Below are positions 21,557 to 32,524 of a DNA stretch of 64,000 bases, one piece after another (position 1 is the stretch's first letter; each line of letters begins with the position of its first letter). Origin of the DNA: Endotrypanum monterogeii (taxonomy: Eukaryota > Euglenozoa > Kinetoplastea > Trypanosomatida > Trypanosomatidae); contig CM007341.1 of NCBI GenBank assembly GCA_000333855.2, forward strand, positions 634,499-698,498, given 5' to 3'. The position numbers and the translations under genes were made by a program. The notes under the pieces are model-generated. The model was not told the origin of the DNA. It did no database searches and saw nothing but the letters and a program-made list of their open reading frames with translations.

Positions 21557-23309
21557 GTGAGTCGCGACGGCTCGATGGCCTGAACCCTGGTGCCCTCGTC
21601 TCCACCTCGTCCAGCCTCGGAGTGCTTTGGGGGCCAGAATGCGTGCCAGCCATCGTTGGAAGTGCGTAGGAACAGTGCTAGTTGCGGCACATTCCCAAAG
21701 GGAGAGCGATCAACATCCTCGAAAATGGTACCGCCACCGTGCGCGCTGTCAAGTGAGAGGGTCGCTGATGTTTGTGGATGGGAAGCACCCAATTCCTTTA
21801 CACATATGCACCACAAACGAAAAAAGTGAATGGAGAGAAAAGGGGAATGAGCGCGGGTAAAAAAAAAAAAACGAAAAGCCCTTCGTCTCTCCAGAACTTA
21901 TATTAGTAATAACAAACACACACACACACAAATACACGCATAAGTAAATTTATAAACATGTGCACACTTCGAAATATTTTTCTGATATATATAATATATA
22001 GAGAGAGAGAGAGACGTGTCCATAAAAATGATAGGCTATAAGAGAAGCAGTGGACAGAAATAAAAGAGGGAGTCGCATCCTCTTATCCCGCCTTCTTTCT
22101 CTACCAGCACGCCCGTTAAGAATGACCTAGGCAAGGAGGGAGGGCGTGAGGGAAGAAAGGGGCTGCCGTGAAACGGACTCACAAAACACCAGGGAAAAAA
22201 AAGCGTATACAACACACAGGTGCGGACGCAAGTAGATGCACGCGCACAAAGAGATAATGTTTCTGTTTACCTTGGGAAGATGAAAACGGAGAGCCAAATA
22301 TGAACAAAAAAAATTTATATATATATATATTTATAATTTGCAAAACATGAGCCTCGAAAACGGGAAAAAAAAGGCAAACTGAATTTTTTTTTCTTTAAAG
22401 GGGGAACAGGCGCACGTCGCACGGAGCCCGTCGCGTGCGGAAACAAATTTGTGGTGCGTGTATCTCTCATGCTTTATCGCTACTGCCCAATTTCTGTTCA
22501 TGTTTTTCTTCTTTTTTTTTTTTTAGGAGGGAGAGGGTTCTGTGCTGTAGAGAGGATGGTGGAAAAGGAGACATCTTGGCCTGTGGTCGAGGACCGAGTG
22601 CCGCACACCCTGGTCCCGTGGTACACTTTGCGGGTAAATATGACAAAAAGCGAGTAGGAAAAAAAAACGGTTGATGCACGCAGGTGGAGGAAAAACAAGG
22701 AGACGCGATTGAGGGAAGCGCAAGACGAGTCGATTGTACCGCCCCTGATAAATCAGTCGCACACATTTAAAGGAAAGAAAACGAACAACGAGACAAAATC
22801 CACTCTGAAATACGCACAGAGAAAGACAGAGAAAAGGGGGAGGGAGAGGGAGGGAGTGGAGAGAAGCGCTTAGGAGAAAGGAGATGACCAGTAAATAAAT
22901 TTAAAAAAAAAAATATATATATATAGTACAAGACATGAATCCCGGTTGTCAAACAGAGGGGAGAAGCTGGAGTGCAGATGAGGTGGAAACCCTTGGGAAA
23001 TGGAGAGGAACAGAAACAGGAGAGCTGAGAAGGACGGCAAGGCAGCCGGCATGTATCACCACCCCCATGATTACGTGCAACGGAGGAAAATAGAGCAGAC
23101 AGAAAAAAAAAAAACAAATCAGCCCGTGGTCCTCACCCTCTGCACACCATTCCTTCCACAAACCACTCCCACTTTCCCTGCCCGTTTGTTTCCTCATTTT
23201 CGTCCTCCTCTACTTCCTCTACTGCTCAGCAATCTCATGACATTGGGAACAATAACACGGATGACGGGAAAAAAATATTTTTAAAAAACATACATGATGT
23301 ATGTACATA

Positions 23310-23311
23310 TT

Positions 23312-23358
<47 letters not shown>
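23310..23358. repeat. Compound (TA)n(GA)n microsatellite
   Basis: TA run followed by GA run, about 100 bases after the stop codon of MFS transporter 2, hence in its 3' UTR. Confidence 0.95.
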
Positions 23359-23452
23359 CTCCCCTTTTTTTTTGGAGAAGAGGCTTCCTTCGCATGTTAT
23401 TCCTCATTTCGGGAAGGAACCTGTACTCCTGCTTCCCCACAGTCTGAGGCTT

Positions 23453-25405
23453 CTATGCATCTGGACGTACGACGGTATCACTCACCTCCTTTGGGGACAC
23501 CGGACCGTTCTCGTCTCTATTTTTCGAGGAATTCCGTGCACGCTTCACGAAAGCGGCATAACGGAAGTGTATCGCCAGCGCCACAAAAATACCACAGAAG
23601 GCGAGCACCGTTGCGACGATAATGGGTAGGCGGACACACGATTTCTCGTTGCAGTCTTGGCTCAACGGAATGTTCAGCTCCTTCTGCCGACGGTCAATGG
23701 TGCGGCCAAACATGCCGAGATTGAAGGAGACGATGGAGCACATCTGGACTAGAAAACTGAGGTTGTACAAGAAATTGTGGTTGTTCTCGAACAGACACGG
23801 AAAAATAAGGGCGTTGATGCCAGCGAATACACCCTCCTCCAGGTAGACGAGGATGAAGGGAAGCAGCACGGCTTCACCCGGCAGGAAAAGTAGGAATAGC
23901 CCAGCGATGAAGGCTAGGGCCGGTGAGAAAGGCAGAGCCATAGTTACCAATACTTTCCGATTCTCGGGGCTCTGGTGCTGCACGTAGGCCTCGAACAGAC
24001 CGAAGGCAATACGTCCGACGCTACTGCCAACGCCAAGGAAGGCTGTATAGAGGGCGGAGAGCTGCTGACTGCGCGCGTATCCAGACACTGCGACGGAAAT
24101 AGTGGACGAGTTGTACATCACAATGACACCCATGCAGCCATAGCAAATAAAGAGCAGCATAATAAGCCACACATCGAGGCTTAGGAGATAGTCCTTTATC
24201 GAGCCGGGGTAGCGAGGATCCTGATGTCCATGGTCTGATATATCATCTTTACCGTGGCTGGCCGTGCTCGAATCGTCGGTGGTATAAGGCACAGGCTCCC
24301 CACTCGCTGCGCACACCTGAGGACACAGTTGCAGCTCTTCGCCATGAGCGTTATCGTACATCAGGCAATCCTTCGCACACTCATCCTTTGCAGAAAAGGG
24401 ACCATCACAACCCTCCAGCTGCTTCAGCGTCGGCTCCCGGTCGTCCATGCCACCGAGAAAACGAAATGGCAGTAGAACCAGGAAAATACTCATTGTCAAC
24501 ACCACTGTGACTGCACCCACTGCCATCCTCCCGCCCCTGGTGACACTCGGCACGTAGGCGATAACCGGAGCCTCCACCGTGAAAAAAATGAGTAGTGACA
24601 GCACAACTACGTATCCAATGACCAGACGAGGCACCGGCACAAACTTGCGCTCGTAATACGGGGCCGTTGCTTTCAAACGACAAATTTCCTCGGGTGTCTT
24701 TCCCTGTCGGCGCCACCAGTTCGTGATATACGGCGGCAGTACCACGACAAAGCTGGCCCAGATGCACACCACCACCACAGCACCCGTAAGAAAATATATA
24801 AAACCGACGATGGTGTCCTCGAAAAATGTGTCGCTCAGCGCCGCGAGGACGGAGCTGCCCAGACCTGTCATCACCTTTGCAAGGCACACAACAGGACCAC
24901 GGTTGCGCGGAAAAACCTCGAAGAGTGTCGACACATAACTCGTATCGAGCAGCCCGCTCGCCGCGTTCAAAAATGCGTAAAACACAGTGATGGTACCAAC
25001 ATTTCCTGGTATCTGGCCACGAAAGATGCCACCCAAGCCGCACCCACCGACGAGAGCAGCGATGGCACAAATCCAAAATGTCAAGAAGGGGCCGCACGTC
25101 TCAAAGATGCATGTATACGGAATTGTGAAGTAGCAAAACACGAGGCCGACAGTACTGATGATCGTCAAGTCGCCAGACGTCAACTCGTATTTCGTTCGGA
25201 ACTGTGTAGTAAACAAATCGAATGCGTACGTCAACGACACACACGCGCTGCAAAAAAAGCAGCACACGAGTAGATGGAAACGACTAAGCTCCGAGATAGG
25301 GTGCAGCCCCAACGCTCTCCGCTTCTCGAGCTGGCGGGTCTGGGAGAAAAAAGGCTTCCCTATCGTCTTCACGCCACTGATAAATGACGCGATACATGGA
25401 GACAT
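23453..25405 (-). CDS. Major facilitator superfamily (nodulin-like) transporter 2
   Basis: A 650-residue paralogue of transporter 1, again with about 12 spans and a long polar central loop. Conserved blocks are LVFCYF, FETCGPF, STLFEVFPRNRGP, KVMTGLGSS and YNSSTIS. The central loop and the C-terminal tail (SSKNRDENGPVSPKEVSD) are quite different from transporter 1, so the pair is old or specialised by loop divergence. Substrate unknown. The frame runs to 25417 only through GTG; the first ATG is 25405, with a TTTCAG two bases before it. A run of 20 A on the sense strand lies just upstream (25434-25453). Confidence 0.9.
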   Translation of the reverse strand: MSPCIASFISGVKTIGKPFFSQTRQLEKRRALGLHPISELSRFHLLVCCFFCSACVSLTYAFDLFTTQFRTKYELTSGDLTIISTVGLVFCYFTIPYTCIFETCGPFLTFWICAIAALVGGCGLGGIFRGQIPGNVGTITVFYAFLNAASGLLDTSYVSTLFEVFPRNRGPVVCLAKVMTGLGSSVLAALSDTFFEDTIVGFIYFLTGAVVVVCIWASFVVVLPPYITNWWRRQGKTPEEICRLKATAPYYERKFVPVPRLVIGYVVVLSLLIFFTVEAPVIAYVPSVTRGGRMAVGAVTVVLTMSIFLVLLPFRFLGGMDDREPTLKQLEGCDGPFSAKDECAKDCLMYDNAHGEELQLCPQVCAASGEPVPYTTDDSSTASHGKDDISDHGHQDPRYPGSIKDYLLSLDVWLIMLLFICYGCMGVIVMYNSSTISVAVSGYARSQQLSALYTAFLGVGSSVGRIAFGLFEAYVQHQSPENRKVLVTMALPFSPALAFIAGLFLLFLPGEAVLLPFILVYLEEGVFAGINALIFPCLFENNHNFLYNLSFLVQMCSIVSFNLGMFGRTIDRRQKELNIPLSQDCNEKSCVRLPIIVATVLAFCGIFVALAIHFRYAAFVKRARNSSKNRDENGPVSPKEVSDTVVRPDA

Positions 25406-25407
25406 GG

Positions 25408-25409
25408 CT
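25408..25409 (-). promoter_or_regulatory. Possible trans-splice acceptor AG of MFS transporter 2
   Basis: Sense strand reads TTTCTTGTGCTTTCAG, then CC and the ATG. The tract is short. If used, the 5' UTR adds only two bases to the spliced leader; if an upstream AG is used, the 20-A run would lie in the 5' UTR. Confidence 0.4.
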
Positions 25410-27849
25410 GAAAGCACAAGAAATTTACTTGGATTTTTTTTTTTTTTTTTTTTAAGCTTTCGGCGCCAGCGTGTCTCTGCACGTGATCTCTTGGTAGAAA
25501 GAACACTCGTTCCACTTACTTGTACAAATATCTATTGTGTGGTTATCATGAGCAGTAGATACACCGGCAACAAGTGAGATGTTTCCGAGCTTCTGAGGGA
25601 TAACTTATGTGTTCGCCAAATTATATCTCGTCGGTAAGGAAATCAGAGAAGGAACTCTCTGCAAAACCTAAGAAGGGGAAAAAAACGGAAGGCAGGAAAA
25701 AGCGTGCCGCCAAAGAAATTTCATTTGAAAAAGAGAGAGTTGATTTAATGCATGTGAGTTCGACGTCGCCCCTCCCCCTGAACCCGCCCCCACCGCCGGT
25801 CCGGTCAACGCTCCCGCACGCGGTGTCACGCAGTGAGCCTGGCACGCGTGAGGGCAATGCCGACCCCCACCGCGTGAAGACGGCCTCGGCCTCCAACTCG
25901 ACCTAGCCCCCGATCGGCAGGTCGCCAGGTGGGGCGGCCCTCGGAACGACTCAGGCCTCGCCGCCAGTACGCAGCGAAGGCCGGGTGTGGTGCGCTCCGT
26001 GCCTCCCGAGAGCCCCACCCACCACATGGATGCTACAAGCACGCTCGCTGACTCGCGTCTCTACAACAAAAAGGCGTCCAAGGGGGGGAGGAGGGGAGAG
26101 AGGAAGGGAGGGTGTGTGTGTGAGCAAGATTTGGTGGAAGCGCACCTCGATATTTTCCTCTTGAAAAGGACTTCGAGGCGCCGTAGCGACACCGATTTGG
26201 AGGGACTTCAGCCCCATTGCGCTCAGCCTCTGTCGTTCTCAACCGGTACCGCCTCAAGACGCACCTGTGCAGTGTCTACTGATAAACAAACCGGGTCGTT
26301 GTTTTTTTTTTTGACGAGCCCTTACCTTTCCTTTTTTTTTCCTCGGCGCGCTTCTCCGAGGGTAAGGAAAAAACTATTTGGGGGGTAACTTCGAGTGCAC
26401 CGTGTATGCCTCTCTTGGGAACTCCTTCCTGTACAGCCCCTATATACACCTTCCTGCCCTCTCCCCTTTCTCGGCGGCCACACCAGCTTGCAAGAGATGA
26501 CCAATAACGTATTCACGAGAGTCTAATCCAGTCGGGGATCCGTTTTTTTTTTCATTTATTTATTTATTTATTTTCTTGTTGTTGCGTTCTTTCGAGAGAC
26601 GACGACCGACAGAGAAGCAATAAGCAGGAATAAAGTCAGCAACAACAGGAGAAAGCGGGGTGGATATCCAGCATACAACATCCAAAAGATATATAAAAGA
26701 GGGTGAGTGTAAGAGAAATCAAAAGAAAAACAATCAGAGGTCGAATAATACTAATAATATTTTTAAAAAAAAAGACCACCTTGCCGTCCTGCCCTTTTTT
26801 TGTTGTCGATGATTCAAAAAAAAAAATTCCTACTCCTCTCACACACACCAAGGAATATATAAGAATCGAGCCCAAATAAGAAATTTGCACGCATTTCCAC
26901 GACAGATCTGCACATTCGCCTCAGCAGGTATCATTCGTAAGGAGAGTGTCTGCCCCCATGCCGCGTAGACTTGAGATCACCTTATAAGGAGCAGGAAGAG
27001 GGCAGGGAAGAAGAGGGAATGAAATGCAATTTTTTTTTGTTTTCGTTTTCGTTGCCGTTGTTGCTCTTTACAAAAACATCAAAACATGCACACATGCAAC
27101 TGAGTTAATCAATTAGTGGGAAGGCAGAGCTAAAAGTGTCTCGATTTGTTTTTTTTTTTTTTGGGGGGGGGGGAGAGGGGAGACTGCTCCAGCGGGTGAT
27201 AATATATAATAATAATAATAAAGCAAGAGTGGATGAACAGCAATCACCTCTGGGAGCGTGAGCACAAGAATCAACTGAAGAGGGGGCAGAGGCAAGGCCG
27301 GGAAGGAGGAACAGCGGGAGGGGGAGAGGGGGGGGGGGGGCGACTTAGTCACTGAAACACTCCTCACACGACACCAGCGTAGCGAGGAGGAGTGGTACCC
27401 ATAATACAGAGATCGCCCTACTCGTGGTGTGAAAAAAAAAAAAAACGGTGATACCCCCCCCCTCCCCACGTGGAATCACATCATACCGGCTATCCAAATC
27501 AAGGAAAGGACGAAGAAGAGCGCCAAGAAAAGTGAAATGAGATACACAATTAAAAAAATTCAAATGCACAGTTGCCACGCACACTTTTCTCATAAATAGA
27601 GACAAGGGAAGACAAAAGGAAAAAATGAGAGCACAGTGCGATGAGGCAGTCGTCAGCGTTCCTCAAGCCCTCTTAGGCAAGCCTTTAGCTCTATACATGC
27701 GCAAACACAGTGACGAAGGCTGAAGACGGAAAAGGAAAGGAAAGGGAAGGTGCAAGAGAGGGAGGCCTACATTGCCACGCCCCCACCCTAATACTGACGC
27801 ACCCCTCCACCACGTACAAACCTATGCCCCTCTCGCATCCCTGTCTCTC
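25410..27849. other. 2.4-kb spacer between MFS transporter 2 and F-box gene
   Basis: Contains dispersed repeat copy A (25751-26122). The 26123-26300 stretch is GC-rich with no protein-like frame; T and A homopolymers, (TTTA)n at 26553-26571 and G runs follow. The right part is the 3' UTR of the F-box gene. Confidence 0.6.
25751..26122. repeat. Dispersed repeat family 1, copy A (truncated)
   Basis: About 370 bases nearly identical to the first two thirds of copy B: in the non-microsatellite part I see one substitution and one indel. It ends abruptly in the internal GT run, beyond which the sequence is unrelated. Same orientation as copies B and D. Possibly SIDER-related. Confidence 0.9.
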
Positions 27850-29268
27850 CTAGATCCTCCTCTTAGCTGAGTCCGGGGTGCGGGGGAAGCCACCCTTGCG
27901 CTCTGTGTTGATAATACGCATCAATTCGTGAATGGCGGTGCTGGCAACGTAGCGGGCATGAGCCAAAAAAACGCCGAAGGCTGCAGTGGCGAGCGGCAGC
28001 AGACTGAGCCCACGGAACTCCCACACAAGCAACGAAGCAGGGAAAAGCATAGCAAGAAAGAGGCACGTGCCCATGACCAAGTCCTGGAAGCGGTGCAGTG
28101 AATAAAAATCGAGCAGAAAGACCAGGGCCAGGACAGCGAGGCTGACCATCACCGGCACCCCACCGAGGAGGAGATAAATGCGGTAGCCGTGCTGGACGTA
28201 CTGTAGCGTGCAGAAGGAGGCCGCGGCAAACAAAAAAGGAAATCCGTTGGGGATGTTCAGCAGCACAAACTGAAATCCCTCTCGCACATTCACACTAACC
28301 ATTTGGTGCTGCAGATGTTGTCGTGCTGCTGGCATGATGTAGATCAATGTGTACAACTGCCATATACAGAAAGAAAGAATCACGGTGATGCCACACCACA
28401 GCCACGAGAAGCGATCCTCGCGTGCTAGGTTGATTTGAATGAGCAGTGTTGGCACAATGATATCACAAATGCCCAGCATGATTGTCACAGAAGAGGCGGC
28501 GATCAGAAATTTGTTGCGTCGCAGTCGAAGCAGCAGCGGAAGAGGTTCGAAGTGTGTCTGCATGACGACGTTAGAAACAATTATGGCGACAATGCAAAGA
28601 TAAGTCAGCCACAACAACCGGAAGACAGTGTTGGTAGTGCACAAACCCCCTATGTTGATCCCTTCCGAGACACACATCGCAGTAGTGATGGCAAGCGCTA
28701 CAGAAAACAAGGTAATAGATAAAAAAATGTGCAGAACCACACTGCGCTGTCGTTGCACATAATTATAGTACTGCTGACTCTCGCGGTAACGACGCACCTT
28801 CTCCATCGTCTTGCGCAGGACCGCCTGCGAAGGAGCCGGGAGAGGCTGGAGAGGATCATACTGTACGATGCACTGCTCCTTCGCCCCCAGGTGGCGCATT
28901 CGAGTTACGATAATCTGACACTCAGTGTTGTACGGTGCCCTGCCGTGCAGGCGGGTCACCAGTGGATAGACGACGCAGATGCGCTTCGCGACGTACTCCC
29001 ACAGAGCCGGATGCTGACAGAGTTGATACCAGTCCTTGCAGATACATGATAAAACGGCAATCCAGCCGAAATTATCGTCGTCATTTCGTATCACAGCGAG
29101 AAACACATCGAACAGAAGCTCACGTGGCAGCCGCATGATGTGCGGAACGTTTCTTTTTAAAGCGGACGCACCGCAATCGTTGTCGCCCACGGCCGTCTCA
29201 CCCCCGTCAGACACAGCAGAGGAAGAGGAAGACGAGCTAAGTACCGCATGCGTGTGAAGGGCGAACAT
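27850..29268 (-). CDS. F-box domain protein with about eight transmembrane segments
   Basis: A 472-residue protein joining a soluble N-terminus to a multispan membrane region. Residues about 45-93 match an F-box: LPRELLFDVFLAVI, then WIAVLSCICKDWYQL and PALWEYV, with the usual Leu-Pro start and C-K-x-W core. From about 176 to 440 there are roughly eight hydrophobic spans (for example SITLFSVALAITTAM and GGVPVMVSLAVLALVFLL). An F-box normally recruits SKP1/cullin ubiquitin ligases, so this could be a membrane-anchored substrate receptor; that role is inference. No transporter family is evident for the membrane part. The N-terminus has a Ser run. A good splice acceptor lies 79 bases upstream. 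Confidence 0.85.
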   Translation of the reverse strand: MFALHTHAVLSSSSSSSAVSDGGETAVGDNDCGASALKRNVPHIMRLPRELLFDVFLAVIRNDDDNFGWIAVLSCICKDWYQLCQHPALWEYVAKRICVVYPLVTRLHGRAPYNTECQIIVTRMRHLGAKEQCIVQYDPLQPLPAPSQAVLRKTMEKVRRYRESQQYYNYVQRQRSVVLHIFLSITLFSVALAITTAMCVSEGINIGGLCTTNTVFRLLWLTYLCIVAIIVSNVVMQTHFEPLPLLLRLRRNKFLIAASSVTIMLGICDIIVPTLLIQINLAREDRFSWLWCGITVILSFCIWQLYTLIYIMPAARQHLQHQMVSVNVREGFQFVLLNIPNGFPFLFAAASFCTLQYVQHGYRIYLLLGGVPVMVSLAVLALVFLLDFYSLHRFQDLVMGTCLFLAMLFPASLLVWEFRGLSLLPLATAAFGVFLAHARYVASTAIHELMRIINTERKGGFPRTPDSAKRRI

Positions 29269-29346
29269 CCCAAGCGCGCGTACCCCATGGGAGAGCGAAA
29301 AAAAGTGTTCCAGCGAAACAAAGGCACCAAGAAACGACTTCGACCA

Positions 29347-29348
29347 CT
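29347..29348 (-). promoter_or_regulatory. Predicted trans-splice acceptor AG of F-box gene
   Basis: Sense strand has a T-rich tract (29377-29352) ending TTTTCCAG; first AG after the tract, 79 bases before the ATG. Confidence 0.5.
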
Positions 29349-30809
29349 GGAAAATCGTGTAAGAAAAAAATCGAGGGATTCGTGAGATGGAGATAGTGAG
29401 GGGAGGGGCTGTCGGAGGCTCTTTTTGTTTCCTTGCCGCTGCTGAAGAGCGCCATCACGACAAGAATATATTCATTTATCATGTTTGTCCCGCCACGAAC
29501 ACAAAGCTCAGCGCCTCGTTTGCCGCATTCGTCGCGGAGCGTGTCGATTCTGTTTCTCTGATCTGGTCTGTACGGAAATTTAAACAGGAATACCCCATGT
29601 TTTTTTTGGTTTGTTCTGAAAATTGCCACAGCAACAGCATATCCCCAGGACGAGAATGTTTTGTTTTCGTTGATGTCCATGCAGATAACAGCCACAAGAC
29701 CGGGTATATGCGAGAAAACGTGGAGAAGTGATGAGGGTCAAACAGGAGAACATTTAAAAAAAGAAATCACGAAATACGCGTACCAGAGCGATTAACTAAG
29801 CCGCGCGCTCATGGGGGAAAAAAAAATGCAATCCAAAAACAAAAAATGTAAGGGAAAAAAAACAGAGAGAGACGTATGTGCTGGGGGCCTTTCCTCACCT
29901 AACCTACACCTCTACCCTGCACCGATATCCACCAGGCTATGGATGAGCTGGGCATTAATATCCATTGAATTTCCAATGGGAAAAAAATAGAATGGTAACC
30001 CCAACAGCTGCCGATAAAACGTAGGAGCCAACGACGCCAAAAAAAAAAAAAGACATCTCTGGGAAACACGTGCACGTGATTTCCTCAGGCCTTCGGCAGT
30101 TGAGTATAGATTTGATTCCTCCAAAATTGGCGAGCGGTCCGGCCAGAGGACAAAAAGAAACAAAAATCGATATCCCATCATTTTTTTTTTGGGGGAGGGG
30201 GAGACCCTGTCTTCTACACAGCGATCCTGCTGTGAAGTAAGAGACGCGATGACGAACACAAAAATATATATGATGAGAGGTCTGATGAGACCTCAAGCCA
30301 AGACCGTTGAAGTGAAGGCACAATCGCTGTTCAGGTGGCCCCTCCTCTCTATCGCTCCGCGACACAGTCAAACTGCATGCGCCAAGCCCACAACGTCAGC
30401 AGCTGATATCGAAAAAGAGATTTTTGTGTGAATGCGCCCCTATGCACATACATGTGAGTTCGACGTCGCCCCTCCCCCTGACCCCGCCCCCACCGCCGGT
30501 CCGGTCAACGCTCCCGCACGCGGTGTCACGCAGTGAGCCTGGCACGCGTGAGGGCAATGCCGACCCCCACCGCGTGAAGACGGCCTCGGCCTCCAACTCG
30601 ACCTAGCCCCCGATCGGCAGGTCGCCAGGTGGGGCGGCCCTCGGAACGACTCAGGCCTCGCCGCCAGTACGCAGCGAAGGCCGGGTGTGGTGCGCTCCGT
30701 GCCTCCCGAGAGCCCCACCCACCACATGGATGCTACAAGCACGCTCGCTGACTCGCGTCTCTACAACAAAAAGGCGTCCAAGGGGGGGAGGGAGGGGAGA
30801 GAGGAAGGG

Positions 30810-30845
<36 letters not shown>

Positions 30846-31223
30846 CGTGACCGTCGACGTCACCAACGACGTACGAATGCAACAGCCGTGCGCCGTGGAC
30901 ACTCCACTCTGTCGTCACCCCATGCGGCTCCGTGTTGGCAGGTCGATGGGGAGGGGGTGCATGCCTGTCGCACAGACTAGAGCGTTGAAGCAACTGGTAC
31001 CTCCGCACTGGGGAATCCTCTGCTTCCCCTCCGACCGAAATACCAAGTAAATAATAAAGGACACCCCGATGCAGCTGAGGAAGCCTTAACGTACATATAT
31101 ATATTTATAAATATATAAATATATAAATGCGAAAAGGAATGGTAGTGAGACACTAGGCGCGGTCACTTCATGAAGATATTTCTTTTTTCGCGTTTTATCT
31201 CCTGTACGTGAGACCGCCGCCTT
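29349..31223. other. 1.9-kb spacer downstream of BAR-like gene
   Basis: Holds dispersed repeat copy B (30438-30987), which starts about 240 bases after the stop codon of the BAR-like gene. The 29400-30430 part has A homopolymers and no protein-like frame on the sense strand. Confidence 0.6.
30438..30987. repeat. Dispersed repeat family 1, copy B (full length, ~550 bp)
   Basis: It starts near CCCTATGCACATACATGTG and ends at CAGACTAGAGCGTTG, with an internal GT microsatellite (about 30812-30842). It is 1-3% different from copies A, C and D in the non-repetitive part. Size of about 550 bp and position in a 3' flank match Leishmania SIDER elements, but such high identity is unusual for those degenerate elements. 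No intact coding frame is preserved. Confidence 0.9.
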
Positions 31224-31943
31224 TCATGTACGCAGACCTTGAGAGTTGCAGGAGTGGTGGGACGAATAATCTTTACATCTTCGAAGTTGATAAGACAAGG
31301 ACGATAGCAGCTGATGCATCGCTCCAGTCAACCCTACAAGATCTTCGCTCAGACAGATGCCGAAACGAGTGATGACATCGTGGAAGGAGTCCTCAAACTC
31401 GGCCCTCAACAGCGTGCACTCGACCTCCTGTTCATCTCGCTTTTGAATCTGAGCGAGATAGTGCTCTCGGACCGTGGCATCCCTGTCCTTTTTCGTCTGG
31501 AGCTTGCTGCACTGGGTGTGTAGCGACTCGAGAGTCTTCTCCGCCTTGGACTTGAGCTTGTCTCTCTCTCTTAAGTCACGAAGGTCTTTTATTGTTGACG
31601 CAAAGCGGGTGGATATCGAGTAGTCGACCTCCTCGCTGAAACGCTGCACGACGACGCCCTCTCTCACCTCCTCGATGCCACGCAAAAGAACCCCGGCGGA
31701 CTCGATGACGAGCGGAACACTGGTGTCTACAGACAACAGTTGAAAAGAGGCAACGACAGCGCTCAAGGCGCGCACGAAGCGCTGGGTGCACGCATCGAGG
31801 TCCCTGAGAGCCTTCCTGTGCTCCATCAGTGCCTCCTGGTATTTCTTTACCGTAGTCTCGGGCGACGCGGAGACCGTCTCGGCCCTCCCAGGGTCGCTGG
31901 CTGCCAGTGCACTGGACTTACCCAGCGATGAAAACAACTTCAT
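31224..31943 (-). CDS. BAR-like coiled-coil protein
   Basis: A 239-residue, almost entirely helical protein. Residues about 25-215 have the length and heptad pattern of a BAR/AH-type membrane-curvature domain: VKKYQEALMEHRKALRDLDA, a middle helix around YSISTRFASTIKDLRDLRER, and a long charged helix (KSKAEKTLESLHTQCSKLQ). The C-terminus (LTGAMHQLLSSLSYQL) fits the last BAR helix. Such proteins usually bind curved membranes in endocytosis or sorting. The assignment is from pattern, not from a signature motif; a generic coiled coil is the alternative. Starts at the first ATG, preceded by C-rich sequence. Confidence 0.75.
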   Translation of the reverse strand: MKLFSSLGKSSALAASDPGRAETVSASPETTVKKYQEALMEHRKALRDLDACTQRFVRALSAVVASFQLLSVDTSVPLVIESAGVLLRGIEEVREGVVVQRFSEEVDYSISTRFASTIKDLRDLRERDKLKSKAEKTLESLHTQCSKLQTKKDRDATVREHYLAQIQKRDEQEVECTLLRAEFEDSFHDVITRFGICLSEDLVGLTGAMHQLLSSLSYQLRRCKDYSSHHSCNSQGLRT

Positions 31944-32524
31944 GTGATGACGAGGGGGGTATTGGGGGGTATTGGGGGTGGGGGGGGGGGGGAGGGTCTA
32001 CGACTGTCTGTCTCTGTCCTCTCCCAGTTGGGGAAAAACTGCGCCACTGGAAAGAAGTTTTTAAACGGAGGAGTGCGATCAACGCTCAGCGATTGGTGCC
32101 GAAATGATGTGGGGTGGGAAGAAAGGCTGCAGCCCGCGCCTGGGAATGAAAATAGCGGATGCAAAGAAGTAAGACTGGTGTGGAAAAAAGGGAAGCAAGA
32201 TACCATGCAGTGATGGCTGCAGGGGGTCGCCATTGCAGCGAAGGTCTCTGTCGCCACAATTCCCAAGACGCCCCTCGGTGCTGCACACAGCTCGGAATAG
32301 TGCAGTCGTAAAGTCACAGCATGCAGCTGCCTCGAGCATAAATATATATATATATATAGGTGTGTATGCGTATGTGTAGGTCTTTTGCTACAAAATTTTC
32401 GAGGAGTCTTTTTAAAGTTCTGTACATATCCTCGTAATCAGTGCTGCCATCGCTTTCGTTGCGCGTTGCTACGCACGCCGAAGGAGACAAGAAGCGACAT
32501 GAAACAAAGACGGTTCTGTGAGTG
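31944..32524. other. Spacer upstream of BAR-like gene
   Basis: No gene. G-rich on the plus strand (31953-31997), i.e. a C tract in the sense RNA suited to trans-splicing of the BAR-like gene; a TA run at 32341-32358. Confidence 0.6.

Larger units (their letters stand above)
20211..23452. other. 3.2-kb spacer between the two MFS genes
   Basis: No gene seen. It carries a degenerate dispersed repeat (21206-21556) and a further GC-rich block to about 21820. Simple repeats occur at 20331-20343, 21985-22013, 22316-22331 and 23310-23358, with many A homopolymers. It holds the 3' UTR of MFS transporter 2. Confidence 0.6.
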
